A DNA stretch of 64,000 bases, taken from positions 37,038,688 to 37,102,687 of the forward strand of contig OX392535.1 in the NCBI GenBank assembly GCA_947623455.1, read 5' to 3'. The first letter of the stretch is position 1, and each line of letters begins with the position of its first letter. A program made the translations under genes and the position numbers. The notes beneath the pieces are model-generated. The model was not told the origin of the DNA and made no database searches. It was given only the letters and a program-made list of their open reading frames with translations. Below are positions 48,501 to 60,500 of this stretch, one piece after another. Origin of the DNA: Mimachlamys varia (Eukaryota > Mollusca > Bivalvia > Pectinida > Pectinidae).

Positions 48501-51500
48501 ACAGGTATACTTTGATCATGAACCCTCTAATAGTTTCTTGTTTCTTATCTTGACAATTCAAACATTTTATGATCACTTAATACCAGAAATGATTACCTAT
48601 CTGAAATATCTACGTCTTGTTAGTGTGCGTAGAATCAAAGAAAAGTGCTGAGTTTCCATTTATATGAATTAAGCTGGAAGCAGATTACATGGTAGTAAAT
48701 GAAAATCTCCTATGGGTTTAATAGAAAGAAAGACAGACATACAAGGTTAACAGAGACATGCACGAGCATTTTACTATGGACTTTCTGGTCAGATATTGGG
48801 AAAGTCTCTTGGATCAGTAGTTAACACTGAAGGTCTTGTCTGCTAAATAATATTCATAGAAATAGTGAGTAAACAATGAAGGATTTTCTGTAGTGATATT
48901 TTGATGATTTCCCAATCTGTAATTAAACTGTTAAAACTGAACACTGCAAGAATATATTGAAATAAGATGATATCTAAAACAAATCTGTACTGGATGCTTC
49001 AACATACCACCACCCCTACAAGTAACAATTTCAACAGACCTTACTAATGTGATGATTTAGCATCTGATTCTGCAGAGAATGTTTTTTTTTCTTTTTTTCC
49101 CCATACAACAAGATAAGCAATTTAGGTAGACCGGCATTTTGAATGCCAACAATACAAGCAATTTAGGTACACCGGCATTTTGAATGCCTTAAGTCAAACT
49201 AGCAGTTAAAATTCTATACACTGACCTACTCAACTTAATATGATGTGTTCAAACTATCTGAGGCGGGTGTGAATTATCACCAGACAGAAAATTCTTGTTT
49301 TTACTTCTTAAAATAAGTGCTGGAACTATCTGCCTATTCGAGCTGACCGAAGGTTTACCATAGGTTCTGCATTCCAAATAAACTGTCACTAAAATACTTG
49401 TTAAGCACAAGCACAAGAGTTTTATTGCAAGCGCCACGAAAAGAAACAATGAGAGAAAGAAGAGTGGTAATGAAATGTTGGTACCTTGAAACAAGTAAGA
49501 GTTGATACCTGTGAATATGATATCTGGTATTTTACCGCCCGACGACGCATGTTGTTGTTGCTGCTGCTGCTGCTGTTGTTGTTGTTGTTGTTGTTGTTGT
49601 ATAAGATTTTGTTGCTGTACAGTTTGCTGCTGCTGCTGTTGAAGCTGCTGGTATTGCCCAGCAGGATTCACTACACACTTTTGAGAAATTTGAGAGTCCA
49701 ACTGTTGTGGAAAGTACTGCTGATGGAGGTCTTGATTGCTGCCCGTCAGGCCATGGGTCATAGCCTGTGAAAAGTTTATTGGCGTGTTCTGGGGAGACGT
49801 GTAAATAGCACTGCTCGTTGCTCCATTGGTCAACAGGGAGGAATCGGATGACGATGATATGAAGTGGTTATCTTGTGACTGAAAATTCAAGGTCGGACAT
49901 TACAGTAAAATGCTTAAATCATTATACAAATGTTAATTGTTGAATCCTGCACATACACATCAAACCTTGACTGAAAACATGTACAGAACACCCCCCCCCC
50001 CCCTTCGCACTCGTCGGAACCTGAACAATACATCAAGGAATACATGGTATTCAAGTAATCTGAGTTGGTTGAATATGGACAAACTTGGTTGGGAACAAAC
50101 AAACTGTTCAATGAATGAGGTGCTTTCGAGCAAACCAGGTTCGAGTAACTGAGGTTTTACTGTAAATTACAAATGATTTTATTGGAATCAACTGACAGGC
50201 ATCGCAGTATCCAAATTATTGTATCAGTACCATTATATGATTTAACACTGAACACTTCACATTAAATGCCATATTCACTTACTTTATATACATCATTGAT
50301 TTTTTAATCAGCAGTATTAATTCTCTCTGGGCTGTTTTAGCATGACGACACCATTATGTATGAATATTGAGCCGCTTCGTTTCTAGTTTTTGATTTTCAG
50401 ACAAGGTGAGACAAAATAACCCTACATTTAAGTAAGAAGTTAAGACGGAAAAAATAGATGCCTAAGCACATCAAACAATTTCATATGAATGATTTTGTGC
50501 TGGGTTATAATTTTCAGCCCACAATGAATAGATGTGTGGTCATCAGAACCTGTTGAAGCCAGTAAATATTATTCTGATTTAATTGATTGAAGCCCAGCGT
50601 CAGTAAATATAATTCTGATTTAATTGATTGTAGCCCAGCATCAGTTAATATGATTCTGATTTAATTGATTGAAGCCCAGCGTAAGTAAATATGATTCTGA
50701 TTTAATTGATTGAAGCCCAGCATCAGTAAATATGATTCTGATTTAATCGATTGAAGCCCAGCGTCAGTAAATATGATTCTGATTCAATCGATTGAAGCCC
50801 AGCGTCAGTAAATATGATTCTGATTCAATTGATTGAAGCCCAGCATCAGTAAATATGATTCTGATTTAATTGATTGAAGCCCAGCATCAGTAAATATCAT
50901 TCTGATTTAATTGATTTAAGCCCAGCATCAGTAAATATGATTCTGATTTAATTGATTTAAGCCCAGCATCAGTAAATATGATTCTGATTTAATTGATTGA
51001 AGCCCAGCATCAGTAAATATGATTCTGATTTAATTGATTTAAGCCCAGCATCAGTAAATATGATTCTGATTTAATTGATTGAAGCCCAGCATCAGTAAAT
51101 ATGATTCTGATTTAATTGATTTAAGCCCAGCGGCACTATGGCCACACTTGTGCATTCCTTGAAGAATCCAACTAAGAAAACATAGAGCTCTTGCACGGAT
51201 GTTTGATCTTCTACTACCCATATTAATTTCCTAAGTTTGACTTCTACATTTAATTCTCACAATAATTTTACCTGTTTGTTTTCTAATTTCCCTAGTACCA
51301 TATTGCATTTTCAAATTTACCTTAATTAACTTTTCGTTTTCATTTAAACTACTTTATTTCGTATTTGTACTATTACACTAGAACAATTTTTCAAATTAAG
51401 TTATAATAATATACTGTATAAAATGTACATATTTTAACAATTATCTTATATTAGTGGTTTTCTCGTTGAACACATTCCACTATTTATGATGGCTTGAATC

Positions 51501-54500
51501 ACTGTTCCTGTATAAGGCTTTTTACAGTAAACATATTGAGTGTGCTAATTTTGCAATAACTATTCTAAATTTGGTCATACACTTAAACGTGAGTGCACCA
51601 AAAGAATTTTACAGCATTCACATTCACTTACCATATTGAATTGAATTTTACAGCATTCACATTCACTTACCATTTTGAATTGAATTTTACAGCATTCACA
51701 TTCACTTACCATATTGAATTGAATTCACATTCACTTACCATATTGAATTGTTCAAACTGGTGCTGAAGTGCATTGGTCTGCTGCTGCTGATGTTGGTAGT
51801 TCTCTGCGAATGGTGAGTTGTTCCAGGAGGTGGGAGGCAGGCCAGGTGACTGTGCCGGGGAGTGAGACGTCTGTGACAGTGGAGACGTGGGCGACTGACA
51901 GTTTGACTCTGACACGTTATTCCGGTACTGTGTTAATGATGGCTGTAAACACAACAACAGTAACCGTACTGTAAAATCAAAATATTTTCGCGCGTGGTAT
52001 TTTTTGCTTAGTCACATGCAAAACTATTCCCAATATTGAAATTTTCACTATTATACACTGTAGAGTTTGAGTATTGTTGAATATTTTCTCATGTGGACAT
52101 ATTCAAGGAGATTTAATGGCAGCAAAATGAGCGAAAAATTACTTTTACAGTAATACAAACAGATTAAAACATTAACAATGTTCGTAACGAGGCAGACTGG
52201 CTCCCATCCCTTGAATAGTATACAGATATTGAACTATTTAGAAAAATATAAGTCTAATATTTTTGATCACTTAGACGTCCTAAGTTTGAACTAGGGGGAG
52301 ATAAGCTAGTTATTTCCCAGCCTACAGACAGAACACACTGTTTAACACTCCACAATAAAGGAGGCCACCTGTCAGCCATTTTGTATTTTTATCAGTCCCA
52401 AAATCAAAAGGGCAGAACTAGGGACCGAGGTGAACATATAGAAACAATTTGAGAAATATCCATTGAGTATTTCTCAAGAAATAGAGATAACGAGGAATTG
52501 ATTAAGGATCATTGATGCCAGACTACAGACACAAGGCAATTTGAACAGCCCAGCATCTGGGCCAACAAAAGGTACTTAAGAAGAGAGAAATGTACCAACT
52601 ATTACAATTAGCATAATCATTTTGGTCACCTTTGTGTCTTCAAGTAAAGGGCATAAAAGCAGATCCACAATTCTGAAGGGGGGTTCTCATACAATATAAG
52701 GTCATTGTGACCACATAATAGTTTACAAACTAATCCATGGACAAATAAATGCCCACAAACGGACTGATGAACATAGTGCAAGCCTTTCCCTCTGTTAGTA
52801 GTGCCAATACCCCGTCAGTAATACTGGGACTCATATTAACCAGCAAACAGGTGCTTTCTGAAATAATGGAAACTATTCAATGTTTTAACCTGTAAACAAG
52901 CTTCCAAAGGCAGGGAGTTATATGATTAACAAATCATCGTAAAGTTTAAAAACTTAAAATTTAAAAAACCTACAAAAGTTTATTATAGCTGGTTCTGTCC
53001 GTAGAGTACCTCTACTGATATTATATGTCTATTTATATGCTTATAGTTCAGTAAAGAATAAGTATCACAGGTAGATGTACATATATTCATATACAGGTGT
53101 AAATGTCCAGCACTCACTGTGACTACACATAAACTGCATTGCAGGAAATACACAGTTGACATTATTGTTGGGACAAGTCACATGACAACAGTTTAACAAT
53201 ATGAATTTTTACAATGCACAAGATTTAAAAACATGTTGAATTCCTTTTCTGGGCTCTACCAAAGTGAACTGGAGAAGTTATATGTATGAAATGAAGAATT
53301 TATATTTTCACAATAAAACCTAGTACATGCTTGATGTTCGTGACAATCGAGGCTCATCTGCATACAATCCGCCTTTTTTCATAATCTTTGGTCAATATTA
53401 AAGGATCTACACAAAAATATGAGACATAAAGTATCAGATGAACCAAAATACCCACTACGTACTGCTCAGCAGCAGGTGCAGAAAAAGTTGACATTCACAA
53501 GTAAATAACATTTACACAAAATGACATTGTCATTCACAACAATATAGGAAACAAGGAAAACATGCAAATTTATGAACAACCTTTTCACTACAGAAGTAAC
53601 CAAGTATAGTATTACCTGTTAGTCTATATTACGGATCTTATTTCATACAAACCTTGACCAAGCTATAAGGCCTTAAATTAATTACCAACTGTGAAAGCTG
53701 GATAAGATCATCAATGTGCATCACTTATTCCAGCAAGCTAGAGATAAAATATACAGCCCAAAAGAAATAATGACATGATAGATTGTAGTGGTCTTCAAAC
53801 TGTACAGAATGCAGAGACGAGACTCCCATAAGGATGGTAAGGATACGGTGGGAACAAATTCTACTCCTGAAATGGTAAGTCTTACTCCTGTAAGGTTGGG
53901 GTAAATAGGTCTTACTCCTGGAAGGGTAGGTTAATAAGTCTTAATCCTGTAAAGGTGGGGTTGTTAAGTCTTACTCCTGTAAGGGTGGGGTAAATAAGCC
54001 TTACTCCTGTCAGGGTGGGGTAAATAAACCTTACTCCTGTCATGGTGGGGTAAACAAGCCTTACTCCTGTCAGGGTGGGGTAAATAAACCTTACTCCTGT
54101 CATGGTGGGGTAAATAAGTCTTACTCCTGTAAGGTTGGGGTAAATAAGTCTTACTCCTGGAAGGGTGGGTTAATAAGTCTTAATCCTGTAAAGGTGGGGT
54201 TATTAAGTCTTACTCCTGTAAGGGTGGGGTAAATAAGCCTTACTCCTGTCAGGGTGGGGTAAATAAACCTTACTCCTGTCATGGTGGGGTAAACAAGCCT
54301 TACTCCTGTCAGGGTGGGGTAAATAAACCTTACTCCTGTCATGGTGGGGTAAATAAGCCTTACTCCTGTCATGGTGGGGTAAATAAGCCTTACTCCTGTC
54401 AGGGTGGGGTAAATAAACCTTACTCCTGTCATGGTGGGGTAAATAAGCCTTACTCCTGTCAGGGTGGGGTAAATAAACCTTACTCCTGTCATGGTGGGGT

Positions 54501-57500
54501 AAATAAGCCGAACTCCTGTCAGGGTGGGGTAAATAAGCCTTACTCCTGGAAGGGTGGGTTAAAAAGTCTTAATGGTGTAAGGGTGGGGTTATTAAGTCTT
54601 ACTCCTGTAAGTTTGGGGTAAACAAGTCTTACTCCTGTCAGGGTGGTGTAAATAAGTCTTACTCCTGTCAGGGAGGGGTAAATAAGTCTTACTCCTGTCA
54701 GGGTGGGGTAAATAAGTCTTACTCCTGTCAGGATGGGGTAAATAAGTCTTACTCCTGTAAGGGTGTGGTAAATAAGTCTTACTCCTGTCAGTGCGGGGTA
54801 AATAAGTCTTACTCCTGTCAGTGCGGGGTAAATGAGTCCTACTCTTGTCAGGGTGGGGTAAATAAGTCCTACTCCTGTCAGGGTGGGGTAAATAAGTCTT
54901 ACTCCAGTAAGGGTGTGGTAAAGTCTTACTCCTGTCAGTGCGGGGTAAATAAGTCTTACTCTTGTCAGGGTGTGGTAAATAAGTCTTACTCCTGTAAGGG
55001 TGGGGTAAATAAGTCTTACTCCTGTCAGTGCGGGGTAAATAAGTCTTACTCCTGTAAGGGTGGAGTAAATAAGTCTTACTCCTGTCAGGGTGGGGTAAAT
55101 AAGTCTTACTCCTGTCAGGGTGGGTAAAGTCTTACTCCAGTAAGGGTGTGGTAAAGTCTTACTCCTGTCAGGGTGTGGTAAATAAGTCTTACTCCTGTCA
55201 GTGCGGGGTAAATAAGTCTTACTCCTGTAAGGGTGGGGTAAATAAGTCCTACTCCTGTCAGAGTGGGGTAAATAAGTCTTACTCCTGTCAGGGTGGTGTA
55301 AATAAGTCTTACTCCTGTCAGGGTGTGGTAAATAAGTATTACTCGAGTAAGGGTGTGGTAAAGTCTTACTCCTGTCAGGGTGGTGTAAATAAGTCTTACT
55401 CCTGTCAGGGTTGGGTAAATAAGTCTTACTCCAGTAAGGGTGTGGTAAAGTCTTACTCTTGTCAGTGTGGGGTAAATAAGTCTTACTCCTGTAAGGATGG
55501 GGTAAATAAGTATTACTGCTGTCAGGGTGGGGTAAATAAGTCTTATTCCTGTCAGGGTGGGGTAAATAAGTCTTACTCCTGTCAGGGTCGGGTAAGTAAG
55601 TCTTACTCCTGTCAGGGTCGGGTAAGTAAGTCTTACTCCTGTCAGGGTGTGGTAAATAAGTCTTACTCCTGTCAGGGTGGGGTAAATAAGTCTTACTCCT
55701 GTCAGGGTGGGGTAGATAAGTCTTACTCCTGTAAGGGTGGAGTAAATAAGTCTTACTCCTGTCAGGGTGTGGTAAATAAGTCTTATTCCTGTCAGGGTGG
55801 GGTAAATAAGTCTTACTCCTGTCAGGGTCGGGTAAGTAAGTCTTACTCCTGTCAGGGTCGGGTAAGTAAGTCTTACTCCTGTCAGGGTGTGGTAAATAAG
55901 TCTTACTCCTGTCAGGGTGTGGTAAATAAGTCTTACTCCTGTCAGGGTCGGGTAAGTAAGTCTTTCTCAAGTCAGGGTGGGTTGAATAAGTCTTACTCCT
56001 GTCAGGGTGTGGTAAAAAAGTCTTACTCCTGTCAGGGTCGGGTAAATAAGTCTTACTTCTGTCAGGGTGTGGTAAAGTCTTACTCCTGTCATGGTGGGGT
56101 AAATAAGTCTTACTCCTGTCAGGGTCGGGTAAGTAAGTCTTACTCCTGTAAGGGTGGGGTAAATAAGACTTACTCCTGTCAGGGTCGGGTAAATAAGTCT
56201 TATTCCTGTCATGGTGGGGTAAATAAGTCTTACTCCTGTCAGGGTGGGGTTATTAAGTCCTACTCCTGTCAGGGTGTGGTAAATAATTCTTACCCCTGTA
56301 AGGGTGGGGTAAATAAGTCTTACTCCTGTCAGGATGGGAAAAAGTCTTACTCCTGTATTGGTGGGTTAATAAGTCTAACTTCTGTAAGGTGGGGTAGATT
56401 ATTTTAATTTAAAGATGGTGAAAGAGTTTTTACCTTGTTTGTCTTACTCCTGTAAATACGATAAATGGTTCCGTCTTGCTTGTAGACTAATTCCTTACAC
56501 TAACCCATACTACTGTATACCTGGTGTTGAATGGTTAGTTTTATTTCTGTAAAGATTAGGAAGGATAATCCAGGAATATTGGTGAACTACTGTATGCAGT
56601 CTTTTTTCTAGAGGGAAGTGAAAAGACATTATATCACTCTTGAAATACCGAGATGTGGAAAAACCTTTTTTCCTTTTTATGGATCTGGACTTATCTGCTC
56701 TATACTTCCTGTAGTAGTATAAAAGGAAGCCACACTGTATTTCTGTAATACAGTGGAATGATAAAATGTGAATCATATAATGAGAAATGTTAGCCGCCAT
56801 GTGCCCCTGGGTTCAAGCCTGTTAGTAATTTCCTGTACCCAAGAGATCTAATTCATGCGGAAGTGAGTAAATATACACCTGTATGGATCTCCTGAGTTAG
56901 TAATTACCTGTACCTGAGAATTATTTTGGTCACATGCGGAAGTGATATGGACCTGAGGCACCTGTCGCAGGTTATTGTTGGAGGGGGCTGGGGGACGGGT
57001 GTGCCCCCCTCGTTGCCGCTGCTGCTGTTGCTGGTGTAAGTATAACAGATACTGTTGTTTTAACCGGGGGTCCAAAGAGAGCTTACTGGGGTCGAGATTT
57101 GGAACCTAAATATTGTAAAAACAAAAAATAATACACACAACTATATACAGTACAACAGAAAGGATGCTATGTAAACAATAGAAAAAGCATTTGTCTTCTC
57201 CACTCAATCAAATACAACGCAGACTACCGGAACTCTATAGGTATAGGGATTTGCTGTACCTCATCACAGAGATATTAAACAGTTAATACTGGTAAGATCA
57301 ACAGTAAATTGCAGTGGTTTCCATATTGTTAAATTTTCATTTCTTGTGCTTTGAGCAAATTTGAAGAGTGTCCATAATTTTTCTAAAAATCCAAATTTTA
57401 GAGAGGCAACATATTTGTGGGGTTTTCAAATGTACTTTTTGGCAAGACTTTGATATAGTGAAAATAAGCGCAATTCATCATATCTTTACATTGTAACAAT

Positions 57501-60500
57501 GAACTATATTGTTACATTAATTCACAACACATTGTATTGCAATGTAACCCCCCCCCCCCCCCCCCCGAAATAATAAAAATTCAAATTCAGACATTCTTCT
57601 TTTGCAATCATAAATGTATATATGCAATTGTACATTGATATGTGATAAATTCACCTCAAACTTAATTATAACTTAACAGTTCCCATTTCCACAAGATCTG
57701 TATAAGAGCTCCCATGAATTTTGATTCGAGTCAAGTATGACCAATGCAATCAAGCATTTGATTGAGTGTGCAAGACAAGTACTTTTACAGGGTTTCAACA
57801 CCAAACTCAACAAAAAAGGTTTCTAATGTTTTACCACTGATGATTAGCATCAAACTCAATGAGGAGTGTTACTGATGCTTTAATTATTGATGACTGTTTC
57901 TGTGCATGAAATCTGCCATCTATTTTACTGATGCTTTAATTATTGATGACTGTTTCTGATGCTTTAATTATTGATGACATTTTCTGTGCATGAAATCTAC
58001 TATCTATTTATCATAACATCTGACATTTAATATTCTTGTTGCACATGCATAGTGTACATTGATTTGCCAAGGGGAAATTTCCCAAAATCATACTACAAAC
58101 ATTTTCATTTCAAATGAAAGTTAAGTATATTAATGCCAGGATTAACACCTATTCGAACTAACTATCAGCTTTTAAATATTTTGAATCTCTTGAGGAAAGA
58201 CAATTTTCAGACATTTTTATTTCTATACTTTACATCTCAAGCCCAATAACCACTTTCTTTACTACTGATAGGGAGGCCTCAAACAAATACAGTACCATAC
58301 TTTTCATTCATTGAATTAATGATAATCAGAACTATTTCATTTTTAATACAACTACTTATTTCACCAAAAAGCATTATATTATTTTCAGGATATGCCTTTT
58401 TTAGAATTAAATAGATTTATGTCGTATCTGGATTTTTAAATGTATGCTATTACTTGGAAAGCAAATATCTTTCTAGCATATGGACTCATCACCTTCTGAA
58501 ATTTAGATGTATTAGATTTACCAACTGATAAAGTCTTTCCCATTTTCTTAAATGTTTGCATCTCCATGGCAACTTCATGATCATAAATTGTAGTAATAGG
58601 GATCGCTTGAGTAAGTTGTTACTTGTAGCATGATGGTTGAATGTCATTTTAAAAATTTCGTTACTGTACGAATGAATTTTTTTTTTATATTTCAGCTTAG
58701 TTCCAAGCTTATACTGTTAAAATCAAAACAATATTTAATGTATTTAATGATAAATTTCTGGTACATGATTCTGTATCCTCTACACCAGACTCAATTTAGT
58801 TCAATCTTTTATAAGATATCTCTAGATCTATCGGCTTCAATTTCAACCAAATCATGTGAACTGATCAGGTTAGAACAGTGATAAATCTACATGGGAGTGC
58901 CAAGCTCTGTACCCATATAATTTTGACGGAACTCACAGATTTTCTGGAAATACTTAAAACATTGTGGGACGCATTGCTTTAACCAATACAGTGGAAAAGG
59001 ACTCAAGAAAATAAGTTGAAAATCGATCTATGTAAGAATCAAACAATAACATCTATAGCTACCACTAATATCCTCACAAATGGTACAATGAAATCAGAAA
59101 TAGGGAATGGGATGAACATGCAAGGTTTAAAACAGCCAGATTTTCATCACACTGAATTCATCTTTTTGCCTAAACAAACCAACAGAGTATGATAAAGTTT
59201 TCAAATCTTTCACATGAATTTTTACTTAAATTTTTCTTTCTTTTATCCAGCTGTTACATTGGATAAAGCCATGCATTATCAAACAAGAAACTGAAACATT
59301 TTATCAGCTACTACTGAGCACCAATAGAACCAAAGTATCACATCTTGTGAAGTGGAGTACTAGTTCTCTCGAAAAAGCAACAAAAATCTGTCTAAAAGGT
59401 ATCAACAATCCAAATCAACATATCAGGTTCTATTTTCATTTTCATTTATTTTATTGAAAAGTGTCAGAATAATGATGTTTCTTTATTACTTTCAACCTGG
59501 ACACCATGTATGGTAAATGAAGGGAGGTAATCCTTGTTGAAATTGAGAGATACTTGTCAGTGATGTCACATTGTTTTTCATATAAAACTATTGGCCTTGA
59601 TGATTTTATTTATTAATTTATAGCAATGAGAGAAGTCACTATACATGTCTCAAAACTTTCTCTAGACATGTATGTGTGTTCTAACACACAAGATGTGATA
59701 TTTTGTTTCCATGACAACAGAGATTTGGGATATCCACGGGAGTCGGCAGCAGAAACTTACACTATCTGGCGTAGAGTGAGACATCCTCAGCTGTTGTGTG
59801 GGGGCGCCACTGAGTACGAGGGGACTTGGGCCACCATGTTGCAGCCTGCGTCGCTGTACCGGGCTCTGAGCCTGGGGGCTAGGAGGGCCCATGCCCCCGA
59901 GTCTGTGAGCACTGGTTGGAGAAAGATTGGCAGGGGCAGAGCCCGTGGGTTGCTGCCCTCCTGGGTATGACTGATCTTCTGCATCCAAGGGTGTGGCCAG
60001 TGGGGGCGGGAAGTGAAGCACAGTCAGATCGGGCAGTGAGCCAGTGTTGTTAGTGATAGGAACGTGAATACCCTGTCCCTGGCTTTCCTGCTCCGTCGAA
60101 GGATATATACTGAATCACAAAATACACGGTATTTATTTGTTGACAAATTAATTAATACAAATGAAATTTGAAGTCATATTAAATAAACGGTATTCATTAC
60201 ATTTCAGAAGAAGTTAATTGATACCGTTGAAATCAAAATTATACAAAATTCACAGTATTTATTAATGTTTCAGACAAGTTGATTAATACAAATGAAATTG
60301 GAAGTCATATTAAATAAACGGTATTCATTACATTTCAGAAGCAGTTAATTGATACCGATGAAATCAAAGTTATGCAAAATACATGGTACTCATTGATACC
60401 AATACAATCTATGTTATACAAATACATGAATTAAAATTACTTCAAAATTTCCATTTTACTTTCTTTATTAATCAAAATCAATGAAACAAAATTGACAGCT

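Noticed and set aside
49249..49508. Hydrophobic extension of the CRTC poly-Gln exon, suggesting a membrane segment
   Set aside because: It is read-through into the intron past a donor that joins in phase to the last exon. The hydrophobic stretch is chance translation.
54540..55970. 476-codon minus-strand open frame (and a 419-codon plus-strand one overlapping at 55148-56407)
   Set aside because: Both arise from a 30-bp tandem array whose unit length is divisible by three. Two different repeat frames are joined inside the minus-strand one, and nothing resembles a protein domain.
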